NCBI RefSeq assembly: GCF_009720825.1
Contig: NZ_WNKY01000025.1
Coordinates: 1-64,000 of the forward strand
Length of the DNA stretch: 64,000 bases
Reading direction: 5' to 3'
Origin: Duganella radicis
GTDB taxonomy: Bacteria; Pseudomonadota; Gammaproteobacteria; Burkholderiales; Burkholderiaceae_D
A program made the position numbers and the translations under genes. Every line of letters starts with the position of its first letter. Positions within the stretch are counted from its first letter, which is position 1. Under the pieces are notes generated by a model, which had not been told where the DNA came from, did not search any database, and saw only the letters and a program-made list of their open reading frames with translations. Positions 16,915 through 25,078 of the stretch are shown piece by piece.

Positions 16915-18225
16915 TTATTTATAACAACGTTTCAGTTGCCGGTAGTCGTAGAAGTGGCTGGCGGGAGCGATTTTGGCACGACTGCATGCGGGTTTGAAGT
17001 CGGTTTCGCGCTCGTTGTACAGCATCCGTACCAGTACACGGCCGGCACTGTTACGGTACAGTTCCCACTGGATGTTGGCGGCCATCGGCGCGACTTGGGC
17101 GCCGCGCCATGGACTGTTCTGGTAACTGTAAGTCGTTGCGCGTGACAGTTGTTCGGACATGCCCGGGATGCCCAGCGCGCTGGCAAAGGGGATGACGATT
17201 TCGGCGTGGGCGAAGCGCAGTTTGGCGGCGTGCGACAGGTCGCCATGGTCGATGGCGTCGGCCTCCTTGAAAAAATCGTCGACCAGAGATGCGGCCATGC
17301 GCCAGGTGACGCTGCCGTTTTCAGCGATGCCTGGTCCTTTTTCGTAGAAGGCGACGGCGTCTTCGGCTTCGGCGTAAACATGCGCTTCGGTGGCCGGCAT
17401 GTATCTGACGAAGTCGGCCTTGAGTTCGTACCGCATGTCCGCCGCCGCCGCGTACAGGTCGTACAGCGCCAGCGCCGCCTCGGTGGCGGAGGGCGGTGCG
17501 GAGGCGTCGCGGTGGCTGGCGGCCAGCGTGGCGATGAAGGCAGGCGTGAACAGGCGCGCCAGCGTGGCTTGTGCGGCGGCCTGTAACTGCGGCTGCGCGT
17601 GAATGACGCCTTCTTGGGCGCGCAGTTCGTCGCTCTTGGCCCAGCGCTGGTAGGCAAGGCTGGATTCGGTGACCAGCGTGTCCTGCGCGGCGTTCAGTTT
17701 GTGGAAGTAGAGCGTGTGGCGGTCGATGCCGGTGTCGAACAGTGGCGCGAGGCTCGGCTGCTGCTGCACCAGCGAGTCGCGGAAGAACTCCGCGCTGTCG
17801 ACCGCGCGGTCCTTGCCGGAGCTGACCAGTACAATGCGGCGTGACTTACCCGCCACCGGGCTGTCGCGGAACAGGACGGGCAAGCGCGCATACATGCGCT
17901 GGGCCAGTTGCGTGTGTTCCTGCATGCCTTGCCGCGTCTCATTGCCATAGCCGAGCAACTCGTTCGCCCGCATCATCTGCTCAATGTCCGGCCCCAGTTC
18001 GCGGCCGAGCGGCGTCAGCGCGTCCGCGTCGGCGGCCTGCCGCCACAGCGCGTGCAGCCACTCCGCCGTCCTGGCGCTGGTGAGGCCCCGCGAACCATGA
18101 CGCGCCAGCATTTGCGTGTAGACCGCCTTGTAGCCGGCTGGCGCAGCCTCGTAACTCGCGCTGTCCTGCTGCGGCGCGTAGGGCGCTTTGGTGGACAGCA
18201 GCAGGGACAGTGCGAGGCCAAGCAT
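16915..18225 (-). CDS. Histidine acid phosphatase, MINPP-like (possible phytase)
   Basis: Encodes 436 residues with a short signal peptide (MLGLALSLLLSTKA). The catalytic motif RHGSR (QMLARHGSRGLTS, about residue 42) marks histidine phosphatase clade 2. The distal proton donor motif reads HAE (LRFAHAEIVIP) rather than HD, the arrangement known from multiple inositol polyphosphate phosphatases (MINPP). A periplasmic or surface phytate or sugar-phosphate phosphatase is a reasonable inference. Start ATG 18225 shares one base with the stop of the TonB receptor upstream, so the two are probably cotranslated. Cysteines near the C-terminus (CSRAK, KRCYK) could form a disulfide. Confidence 0.8.
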   Translation of the reverse strand: MLGLALSLLLSTKAPYAPQQDSASYEAAPAGYKAVYTQMLARHGSRGLTSARTAEWLHALWRQAADADALTPLGRELGPDIEQMMRANELLGYGNETRQGMQEHTQLAQRMYARLPVLFRDSPVAGKSRRIVLVSSGKDRAVDSAEFFRDSLVQQQPSLAPLFDTGIDRHTLYFHKLNAAQDTLVTESSLAYQRWAKSDELRAQEGVIHAQPQLQAAAQATLARLFTPAFIATLAASHRDASAPPSATEAALALYDLYAAAADMRYELKADFVRYMPATEAHVYAEAEDAVAFYEKGPGIAENGSVTWRMAASLVDDFFKEADAIDHGDLSHAAKLRFAHAEIVIPFASALGIPGMSEQLSRATTYSYQNSPWRGAQVAPMAANIQWELYRNSAGRVLVRMLYNERETDFKPACSRAKIAPASHFYDYRQLKRCYK

Positions 18226-20318
18226 CAGAAGTCCACGCGGACGTTCACGCTGGCAGTGCGCGGCGCGCCGATGTTCAGGTAGTTCTCCTGATAGTAAGTC
18301 CAGTATCTGCGGTTGGCGATGTTGGAGATATTCGCGCGCACGCTGATCATCTTGCCGAAATAGCGGTGGCGATAGTTGAAGCCCGCATCAAACAGCGTGT
18401 AAGCCGGCAGGGTGTTGACGTTGGCCGCATCCATCGGCAGTTCGCCCAGATACTGGCTGCCCACGTGCAGCGCCAGCCCTGGCAGCACCTCGCGCCAAGT
18501 CGCCTGCACCGAAGCCTGACGGCGCGGCGCACCTACCGCACGCTTGCCGCTGTAACCCGGCGCCGCATCTTCCAGCGTCGCGTCCAGCAGCATGATACCG
18601 CCTTCGATCGACACATTCTTCGCGGCCTGCACCACGGTATTGAATTCCAGGCCCTGATACTTGGTCTGGCCATCCAGCACGTACACATTGGCGGCATTGG
18701 TGTACTGCGCACCGCGTTCGATGCGGAACAGCGAGGCGGTGGCGTTCCACCAGCTGCGCTCCGTCTTCACGCCGAATTCCGACTGCTTGCTCTTGATCGG
18801 TGCGAAGGTCTGGTTGGCATTGACGGTGGACGTCGGTGCGTTGGCCGCTTGTTCCAGCGCTTCCACATAGCTGGCATACAGCGTGGTGTCGGCGGCCGGC
18901 TTGTACATCAGCGCCACGGTCGGCGTGGTCTTGTTGGCCGTGTACTGGGCGGTCAAGGCGCCTTTGGTCGAGAATGCGTTGTCGACGAACTGCGTGTAGC
19001 GCAAGCCGCCCACCACAGACCAGTTGTTGCCCAGCTTGAGCGTGTCGCTGGCAAACACCGCGTCCTGGCGCGTGGTCTCGTCGCGGTAGATGCCGCCGCT
19101 GTAATTGGTGCCCCAGACGTTGATGATGGTTGGTGCATACAGATTGCCAGTGCCCAGATACGCCTTCGGCGTCACCACCGAGGACGTCGACACCAGATTC
19201 TGCGACATCACACCGAACACGATCTCGTTGCTATCGAAGCTGCCGTTGATGGTGGCCTGCACCTGATCGAAGTGGTAGCCGTGCAGTTCCGAAGTCACGC
19301 GGTCCTTGTAGTCGCCGGCGTTGCTGGTGATGTAGTACTGATCTTTCTTGTACACGCGGGTGGAGTCCGAGGTACGGTAGGAGGCATTGGCCACCCACTG
19401 CGGCGCAATGCGGTATTCGATACCGGTGGTGGCCAGCGTGTATTCCACGTCGCTGCCGGCGCCGATGCTATTCAGCTTGCTGTCGCCGTCAATCGGCTTT
19501 GGAATCTTGTAGGCCGGCGCGATGACGACGTCCGTACCGCCGACGCTGCGGCGGCGCTGGTAGATCGCGTCATAGGTCAGTGCCAGATCCTGCGTGACGC
19601 GCCATTCCAGATTCAGGCCGGCGGCATTGCGCTTGATCGAACCGCTTTCCTGTTTCAGGTCGCCGTCTTCATGCAGCAGGTTCAGACGATAGCCAAAGCC
19701 GCCTTCTTCGCCGAGACGACCGCCGGTATCGATATGTTCCTTGATTGCGCCACCTTCCTGATAACCCATCGCCGCGCTGAAACTCTGGCTGGTGGTCGGA
19801 CGCTTGCTGACATAGTTGACGATGCCGCCTGGCGAACCGAAGCCGTACATATAACCGGTCAGGCCTTTCAGCGCTTCCACGCTCTCAAACATCTCGAGCG
19901 GCATTTCGGTGCCGCGATTAATGTTGGCCAGGCCATTGACCTTGTAGCCATTCAGGTCATCGAGGCGCAGGCCGCGCATCTGGATGGTGGCAGGGTGGGT
20001 GGAGATTGGCGGCGAGATGGCCGTCACCGAGGCGTCATATTTCAGCACTTCGGAAATGCTGGTCGCCAGACGGTCTTCGATTTCCTCGCTGGAGACGGCC
20101 TTGGTGGAGAAGGGCGTATCCAGCTCCGACTTGCGGCCCAAAGCGCCGCTGCTCACGCTATCGCCGAGCTTTTTCTTCTCGACGGTGGCCTTCACTTCCA
20201 CCGTGGACAGCGCGCCGCCCACATCTTCCGCCATGGCGGAGAAGTGGAGGGCGCACAGGCCGGCGGCGGCAAGTGCGAGTTGCAGACGGGATGGAGCGAA
20301 AGGAGTTTTCGGAGACAT
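18225..20318 (-). CDS. TonB-dependent receptor, siderophore-receptor type
   Basis: Encodes 697 residues with a signal peptide (ALHFSAMA), a plug domain (TPFSTKAVSSEEIEDR, QMRGLRLDDLNGYKVNGLA, FGSPGGIVNYVSKRP) and a 22-strand barrel ending in VNVRVDF. The plug and barrel match the FhuA/FpvA-like TonB-siderophore family. No N-terminal signalling (FecR-interacting) domain is present and no sigma factor gene is near. The gene overlaps the MINPP-like phosphatase gene, so the ligand may be a phosphorylated compound or its metal complex rather than a classical siderophore; that is inference. About 75 bases separate it from the kinase gene downstream of the isomerase on the same strand. Confidence 0.88.
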   Translation of the reverse strand: MSPKTPFAPSRLQLALAAAGLCALHFSAMAEDVGGALSTVEVKATVEKKKLGDSVSSGALGRKSELDTPFSTKAVSSEEIEDRLATSISEVLKYDASVTAISPPISTHPATIQMRGLRLDDLNGYKVNGLANINRGTEMPLEMFESVEALKGLTGYMYGFGSPGGIVNYVSKRPTTSQSFSAAMGYQEGGAIKEHIDTGGRLGEEGGFGYRLNLLHEDGDLKQESGSIKRNAAGLNLEWRVTQDLALTYDAIYQRRRSVGGTDVVIAPAYKIPKPIDGDSKLNSIGAGSDVEYTLATTGIEYRIAPQWVANASYRTSDSTRVYKKDQYYITSNAGDYKDRVTSELHGYHFDQVQATINGSFDSNEIVFGVMSQNLVSTSSVVTPKAYLGTGNLYAPTIINVWGTNYSGGIYRDETTRQDAVFASDTLKLGNNWSVVGGLRYTQFVDNAFSTKGALTAQYTANKTTPTVALMYKPAADTTLYASYVEALEQAANAPTSTVNANQTFAPIKSKQSEFGVKTERSWWNATASLFRIERGAQYTNAANVYVLDGQTKYQGLEFNTVVQAAKNVSIEGGIMLLDATLEDAAPGYSGKRAVGAPRRQASVQATWREVLPGLALHVGSQYLGELPMDAANVNTLPAYTLFDAGFNYRHRYFGKMISVRANISNIANRRYWTYYQENYLNIGAPRTASVNVRVDF

Positions 20319-20393
20319 GAGAACCTGACGATGGTTGGCTGGTAAAGCCCGCCATCGTATTGGTCCTGTGTTACACCCTCGTGACGAACAACA

Positions 20394-21302
20394 TTACAAG
20401 TTCGTAAGGTTGTGGATGTCCGCCAGCGATGGTGGTGAGGCACCGGCGCCCAGGCAGGCCGCCGCGCCGGCCGCCACCGAGAATTGCAGATGCTGCAAAG
20501 GCGTGGCGTCGGCACGGTGCATCATGCTCCATGCCAGCGCGGCGATACTGGCGTCGCCTGCGCCCACCGTGTCCACCACGGTGATTTGCGGCGCGGCCTG
20601 AGACCAGGAATGCTCGCCGATGTGCAGCGAAGCGCCGGCGCCGCCTTTGGTGTACAGGTAGGTCGCATCCGGATTCCAGCTGCGCAGGGTGGCGAAAGCG
20701 CCTTCGATGTCCTTGGTACGGAACAGGCCTTCAAGGTCCTCTTCCGATACCTTGACCACATCCGCCAGCTCGGTCATGCGGCGCAGCGTGGCGTCGTAGC
20801 TTGCATCCATCAGCAGCCGATAGTTAGGATCGTAGCTGATGCGGATGCCATCTCGCTTGAGCTGTTCGGCCAGCGCCACCAACTTGCCCGCCAGCGGCTG
20901 GCGCGCCAGACTGATGCCGCCGAAATGCACCCATTTGCAGTGCGCGCGCCAGCCTTCCGGCAGTTGCGCCGCATCGAAATGCAGATCGGCGCTGTCGTCG
21001 CCGATGAAGAAGTAGGCCGGCGGATCGGTGCGGTGCACGATGGCCAGCAGCGGCGCGCGCTCATAGCGCTGCAGGAAGCGAAGGTCGAGCCGTGCCGCTT
21101 CGCTCGCGCGCCATAGCGCATCGCCGAAAACGTCCTTGCTGATGGCGCCCGCAAACGCGGTCGGCACATCCAGCTTCGCCATGGTACGCGCCACATTCCA
21201 GGTCGAGCCGCCGGTCAGGCTGGCCCAGTTCTGTTGTGCCGCGTCCTGCACCACCATATCGGTGAGCGCTTCGCCTGCCGCTACAAACAAGGGAAAGCTC
21301 AT
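20394..21302 (-). CDS. PfkB-family carbohydrate kinase (probable fructokinase)
   Basis: Encodes 302 residues. PfkB signatures are TGGSTWNVARTMAKL near the N-terminus and the anion-hole/catalytic motif DTVGAGDAS near residue 246, where the GAGD aspartate is the base. Length is typical of ribokinase-family sugar kinases. It starts one base after the stop of the AGE-family isomerase, so they form an operon. Together they suggest mannose to fructose to fructose-6-phosphate. The substrate is inferred from context; other ketose or hexose kinases look alike. Confidence 0.88.
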   Translation of the reverse strand: MSFPLFVAAGEALTDMVVQDAAQQNWASLTGGSTWNVARTMAKLDVPTAFAGAISKDVFGDALWRASEAARLDLRFLQRYERAPLLAIVHRTDPPAYFFIGDDSADLHFDAAQLPEGWRAHCKWVHFGGISLARQPLAGKLVALAEQLKRDGIRISYDPNYRLLMDASYDATLRRMTELADVVKVSEEDLEGLFRTKDIEGAFATLRSWNPDATYLYTKGGAGASLHIGEHSWSQAAPQITVVDTVGAGDASIAALAWSMMHRADATPLQHLQFSVAAGAAACLGAGASPPSLADIHNLTNL

Positions 21303-21303
21303 C

Positions 21304-22515
21304 TCAGTCCTTCTTCAGCACATTCAGCACTTCATAGCAGGCGCCCATGGTGTGGTAATCCACCTTGCCGGCCGGGCTTTTCTCGTCGGTCAGCTTGCTG
21401 TTGTCCGCGCCGAGGATGCGATACCATGCGCCGTGCTCGTGATCGACGAAATGCTCCCAGCTGTAAGCCCAGATTTTGTCGTACCAGGTCCAGTAGCGCG
21501 CTTCGCCGGTGCGGTCGGCCAGCAGGGCGGCGGTGGCCAGGCTTTCGGCTTGCACCCAGAAGTATTTGAGATTGTCGCAAATGCTGCTGTCCGGCGCGAA
21601 GCCGTAGTAGATGCCGCCGTGTTCATGGTCCCATGCCTTGGCCAGCGCCGCATCGAACAGCTCCACCGCGCGCGGGAGCAGCCAGTTCGGATTGTTGGCG
21701 AGATGCGCGCCATGGCGCTCCAACAGCAATAGCAGCTTGGCCCACTCGGTCAGGTGGCCTGGCTGGTAGCCCCACGGACGGAAGATATTGCTCTTGTCGT
21801 GGCGGTTGTATTCCGTATCGACCGTCCAGTCGGAATGATAGTGTTCCCACACCATGTTGTCGGCCAGCGCTGCCTGGCGCACGGCGATGTTGTGCGCCAG
21901 CGTTTCGGCGCGCAGCAGGTAGGCGCGGTCGTTGGTGGCTTCAAACGCCGCGATCAGCGCTTCGCAGGCGTGCATATTGGCGTTCTGGCCGCGATAGCCG
22001 TCGAGGTGCGACCAGTCGGCGCTGGCTTCGTCGGCGTACAAGCCATACCTGGCGTCCCAGAAGCGTTGTTCCATCAATTCAAAGGTTTCGGCGATCCATG
22101 GCGCGGCCTGGGTTTCGCCGGCCATCAGCGCGTGGCTGTAGGCCAGCAGCACGAAGGCCAGGCCGTAGCAGTGATTGGTGCCGTCGGTGACGCGGCCTTC
22201 GCCATTCTTCCATTCCAGCTGCCACGCATAGCCGCCGGTGGCCGGATTGCGGTGCGCATCGCGCAGGAAGGCCAGCGCATGGCGCAGGCGCTGCCGATCT
22301 TCCGCATCACCGAACTGCCGCCACGCCATCGCATAGTTAAAGACAAAGCGCGTGCTGCTGACCAGATGGCGCGTGTGCGCATCGTAGACCGTGCCATCGT
22401 CCTTGTAGAAGTGATACAGGCCGCCGCTAGGATCGGTGCAGCGGACATCGTAAAAATGCTTGGTGTGGCGAATGTGGTTCAGCAGGGTGGTGCGGGATCG
22501 GAAATCAGGGGCCAT
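21304..22515 (-). CDS. AGE-family sugar epimerase/isomerase (probable mannose isomerase)
   Basis: Encodes 403 residues from ATG 22515, two bases after the regulator stop; a TTG 42 bases upstream lies inside the regulator gene and was not used. The (alpha/alpha)6 barrel family is shown by RHLVSSTRFVFNYA, NANMHACEALIAAFEAT, the EYNRHDKSNIFRPWGYQPGH catalytic region, and CDNLKYFWVQAESLATA. These resemble YihS-type and bacterial mannose isomerases more than N-acylglucosamine 2-epimerases, because the segments follow the aldose-ketose isomerase subgroup. Beside a fructokinase-like gene and mannan hydrolases, D-mannose to D-fructose is the best guess. Cytoplasmic. Confidence 0.85.
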   Translation of the reverse strand: MAPDFRSRTTLLNHIRHTKHFYDVRCTDPSGGLYHFYKDDGTVYDAHTRHLVSSTRFVFNYAMAWRQFGDAEDRQRLRHALAFLRDAHRNPATGGYAWQLEWKNGEGRVTDGTNHCYGLAFVLLAYSHALMAGETQAAPWIAETFELMEQRFWDARYGLYADEASADWSHLDGYRGQNANMHACEALIAAFEATNDRAYLLRAETLAHNIAVRQAALADNMVWEHYHSDWTVDTEYNRHDKSNIFRPWGYQPGHLTEWAKLLLLLERHGAHLANNPNWLLPRAVELFDAALAKAWDHEHGGIYYGFAPDSSICDNLKYFWVQAESLATAALLADRTGEARYWTWYDKIWAYSWEHFVDHEHGAWYRILGADNSKLTDEKSPAGKVDYHTMGACYEVLNVLKKD

Positions 22516-22517
22516 CT

Positions 22518-23546
22518 TCAGGTCCGTTTGAAAGTTACCAGGTTCTTGGGGCGCCAACCGTCAAGCACAGTGCTGGCGCGGATAATTAACTCCACCGGCG
22601 AGGTTTTCTCCACCGGTACTTCATGCGGGCCGTTGAGCAGTAATTCCACGCCCAACGCGCCCAAAGCTTTTTTATCGATGCGCAGCGTGGTCAGGGGGCG
22701 GTGTCCCAGCACGGCGGTCGAAATATCGTCGAAACCGACGATGGCAATATCGTGCGGGACCTTCAATCCCCGTGCCAGGCAGCAGCGCATGGCGACCAGC
22801 GCGGCGCTGTCGTTGTAGCAGAACACCGCGTCGGGCGGATGCGGCAGATCCAGCAACTGCTCCATGGCTTCCCATGCGCCGGTTTCCAGATCCACGCCGT
22901 CCGGCAGGCAGACATCCAGCCGCGGATCAGCCAGGATGCCTTCCTCGAACAACGCCTGCCGGTAGCCGCGTGCGCGCTCGCGGATCGAGTAGTGCGCCAA
23001 CGGGCCGGAGATGAAGCCGACGCGCGTGCGGCCAGTGTCGATCAAATGCTTGGTCGCCAGGTAGCCGCCCATCATATTGTCCGGATTGACCGAGCTGTAA
23101 CCGCGCAGCTTCATATCGATCAGCACCAGCTGCTTGCCGGTCGAGCGCAAGGCGCTCAGCGTTTCCGGCTCAAAGAATCCTGCGCACACAATGCCGTCCG
23201 GCGCATGCATGCGAATCTGGTCGATCAGGCCATCGGCCGGACCCACCGCCATGAAGGACAGCACAATGCCTTGCTTGCGGCAAGCTTCTTCCGCACCATG
23301 CAGCACCGGCGAGTAAAAGGGGCTGCTGGACGCCGTGTTGTGCTGGCGGTGCAGAAGGAAGGTCAGGCGCCGCAGGCGCTTCGGCCGCAGCTTGCAAAAG
23401 TCGTAGCCCAGCTCACGCGCCGTCTCCAATACCATCTGGCGTGTCGCTTCGGTCAGGCCGGGCTCATTCTTCAACGCGCGTGAAATTGTCCCCGCCGATA
23501 CGCCAGCGACTCGGGCGATATCCCTGATCGTTACGTTCGTGCCCAT
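22518..23546 (-). CDS. LacI-family transcriptional regulator
   Basis: Encodes 342 residues from ATG 23546, preceded by GAGGAGACATAACAAAA. The LacI helix-turn-helix is at residues 4-25 (VTIRDIARVAGVSAGTISRAL), followed by a hinge and a periplasmic-binding-like effector domain (residues about 60-340) for a sugar ligand. A longer frame to 23615 starts at TTG and would add 23 residues before the helix-turn-helix, so it was rejected. It heads the minus-strand operon with the isomerase and kinase, and is divergent from the symporter/mannanase operon. Its own promoter region carries the palindrome and -35 pattern shared with two other promoters. Confidence 0.92.
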   Translation of the reverse strand: MGTNVTIRDIARVAGVSAGTISRALKNEPGLTEATRQMVLETARELGYDFCKLRPKRLRRLTFLLHRQHNTASSSPFYSPVLHGAEEACRKQGIVLSFMAVGPADGLIDQIRMHAPDGIVCAGFFEPETLSALRSTGKQLVLIDMKLRGYSSVNPDNMMGGYLATKHLIDTGRTRVGFISGPLAHYSIRERARGYRQALFEEGILADPRLDVCLPDGVDLETGAWEAMEQLLDLPHPPDAVFCYNDSAALVAMRCCLARGLKVPHDIAIVGFDDISTAVLGHRPLTTLRIDKKALGALGVELLLNGPHEVPVEKTSPVELIIRASTVLDGWRPKNLVTFKRT

Positions 23547-23573
23547 TTTTGTTATGTCTCCTCGTGTGAATGC

Positions 23574-23603
23574 AGTCTTGCATAGGCGTCTATTGACGGT
23601 CAA
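23574..23603 (-). promoter_or_regulatory. Candidate promoter of the LacI-type regulator operon
   Basis: On the minus strand TTGACC (23603-23598) is a good -35. A weak -10 (AAGACT) follows at 23579-23574 after 18 bases. The stretch TTGACC-GT...CTATGCA is shared with the divergent promoter of the symporter operon. The -35 also lies in an odd palindrome TTGACGGTCAA (23593-23603), which is an alternative operator for the LacI-type protein. Confidence 0.5.
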
Positions 23604-23627
23604 ACGACAAGTCAAGTTCCCCTTTGA

Positions 23628-23648
23628 GTTTAGCGCAATTTACTAAAC
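23628..23648. promoter_or_regulatory. Operator-like palindrome 1 (GTTTAG-N9-CTAAAC)
   Basis: A perfect 6-bp inverted repeat with a 9-base spacer, 21 bp in all. It lies 24 bp upstream of the regulator operon's -35. An identical pair of arms recurs at 23706-23726, 78 bp away centre to centre, with a different spacer sequence, so only the arms are conserved. The arrangement suggests a dimeric regulator site. Confidence 0.65.
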
Positions 23649-23705
23649 ATGATAGTTTTAGCGTGGCTTGTAGCACGCAACACCGCGTCTCTCCGGGATT
23701 GGCGT

Positions 23706-23726
23706 GTTTAGTGAAGATGGCTAAAC
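23706..23726. promoter_or_regulatory. Operator-like palindrome 2 (GTTTAG-N9-CTAAAC)
   Basis: The same perfect arms as palindrome 1 with a different 9-base spacer. It ends 23 bp before the -35 of the symporter/mannanase operon. The upstream position is more typical of an activator than of a steric repressor. With palindrome 1 it could also support a DNA loop between the divergent promoters. Confidence 0.65.
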
Positions 23727-23749
23727 TGCGACCAAAAATCGCATGTTGT

Positions 23750-23778
23750 TTGACCGTATGGCGACAACTATGCAGAAT
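23750..23778 (+). promoter_or_regulatory. Candidate promoter of the symporter/mannanase operon
   Basis: TTGACC at 23750-23755 and CAGAAT at 23773-23778 are separated by 17 bases. The -35 is good and the -10 moderate, as expected for a regulated promoter. It lies about 40 bases before the ribosome-binding site (GAGGAG) of the symporter gene and 23 bp after palindrome 2. Confidence 0.5.
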
Positions 23779-23818
23779 CTTTTCATTAATATAAAACCAT
23801 CCATACGAGGAGACATCT

Positions 23819-25078
23819 ATGGAACACGTTGCATCCGCAACTTTGCGCCCGCACGGCCATACGGAAGGCGGCAACACCGTCCCGCTGGTCATCATCACAC
23901 TGCTGTTCTTCATGTGGGGTCTACTGACATCGCTAAACGATGTGCTGATTCCGCATCTGAAATCGATTTATACACTTAACTATGTGCAGGCCATGCTGGT
24001 GCAGTTTTGCTTCTTCGGCGCCTACTTCATCGTCTCGCTGCCGGCGGGAATGCTGATCAAGAAGATCGGCTACCAGCGCGGCGCGGTCAGTGGCCTGGTG
24101 CTGGCGGCCGCCGGCTGCGCGCTGTTCTTCCCGGCCTCGATGAGTGGCTACGCCTTGTTCCTGCTGGCGTTCTTCGTGCTGGCCAGCGGCATCACCATCT
24201 TGCAGGTCGCCGCCAACCCTTATGTGACGGTGCTGGGCGCACCGGCCACCGCCTCCAGCCGCCTGACGCTGACCCAGGCTTTCAACTCGCTGGGCACCAC
24301 CATCGCACCGGCACTGGGCGGCATGCTGATTCTGTCGGAAGGCGTGACCAATGTGGTGCGCACCAAGGCCGAAGAAGCGGCGGCGGTGCAAGGTCCGTAT
24401 CTGGCGCTGGCCGGTGCACTGCTGGCGCTGGCCTTGCTGTTTGCGTTGGTGCGCCTGCCGAAGATCAGCCACGCCGACGACGATGTCGCCACCAGCGTGG
24501 AAACCAGCGTGCTGGCGCACCGCCACCTGCTGCTGGGTGCCATCGGCATTTTCCTGTACGTGGGCGGTGAGGTCAGCATCGGCAGCTTCCTGATCAACTT
24601 CCTTGGCGACGCCAACGTGGCCAGCCTGCCGGCCGGCGCGGCCGCACACTACGTCAGCTATTACTGGGGCGGCGCCATGGTGGGCCGATTCATCGGCTTC
24701 GCCGTGATGCGCTACGTCAGCCCGGGCAAGGCATTGGCCTTCAACTCGGCCGCATCCATCATCCTGATCCTGACCGCGATCTTCGGTCACGGCCAACTGG
24801 CCATGTGGTCGATCATCGCTGTGGGCCTGTTCAACTCCATCATGTTCCCAACCATTTTCAGCATGGCGTTGCACAAATTGGGCAAGCAGACCGGCCAGGC
24901 CTCTGGCATTCTGTGCATGGCCATCGTCGGCGGCGCGCTGGTGCCGTTCGCGCAAGGCCTGCTGGCGGACACCATCGGCCTGCAATGGTCGTTCTTCGTG
25001 CCTGCGGCCTGCTATACCTTTATCCTCTATTTCGGTTTGAAGTATGCTGGCATGTATAACAACAAGGAGACTGTATGA
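23819..25078 (+). CDS. FucP-family sugar:proton symporter (MFS)
   Basis: Encodes 419 residues with ATG 23819 after ACGAGGAGACATCT. Twelve membrane helices are apparent. The N-terminal TLLFFMWGLLTSLNDVLIPHLK, PAGMLIKKIGYQRG and the ILQVAANPYVTVLG signature define the FHS/FucP family, whose members import fucose, glucose, galactose or mannose with H+. Being first in an operon with mannan and galactoside hydrolases, it probably imports the released hexose, mannose being the best guess. The last codons overlap the next gene (ATGA). Confidence 0.9.
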   Translation: MEHVASATLRPHGHTEGGNTVPLVIITLLFFMWGLLTSLNDVLIPHLKSIYTLNYVQAMLVQFCFFGAYFIVSLPAGMLIKKIGYQRGAVSGLVLAAAGCALFFPASMSGYALFLLAFFVLASGITILQVAANPYVTVLGAPATASSRLTLTQAFNSLGTTIAPALGGMLILSEGVTNVVRTKAEEAAAVQGPYLALAGALLALALLFALVRLPKISHADDDVATSVETSVLAHRHLLLGAIGIFLYVGGEVSIGSFLINFLGDANVASLPAGAAAHYVSYYWGGAMVGRFIGFAVMRYVSPGKALAFNSAASIILILTAIFGHGQLAMWSIIAVGLFNSIMFPTIFSMALHKLGKQTGQASGILCMAIVGGALVPFAQGLLADTIGLQWSFFVPAACYTFILYFGLKYAGMYNNKETV

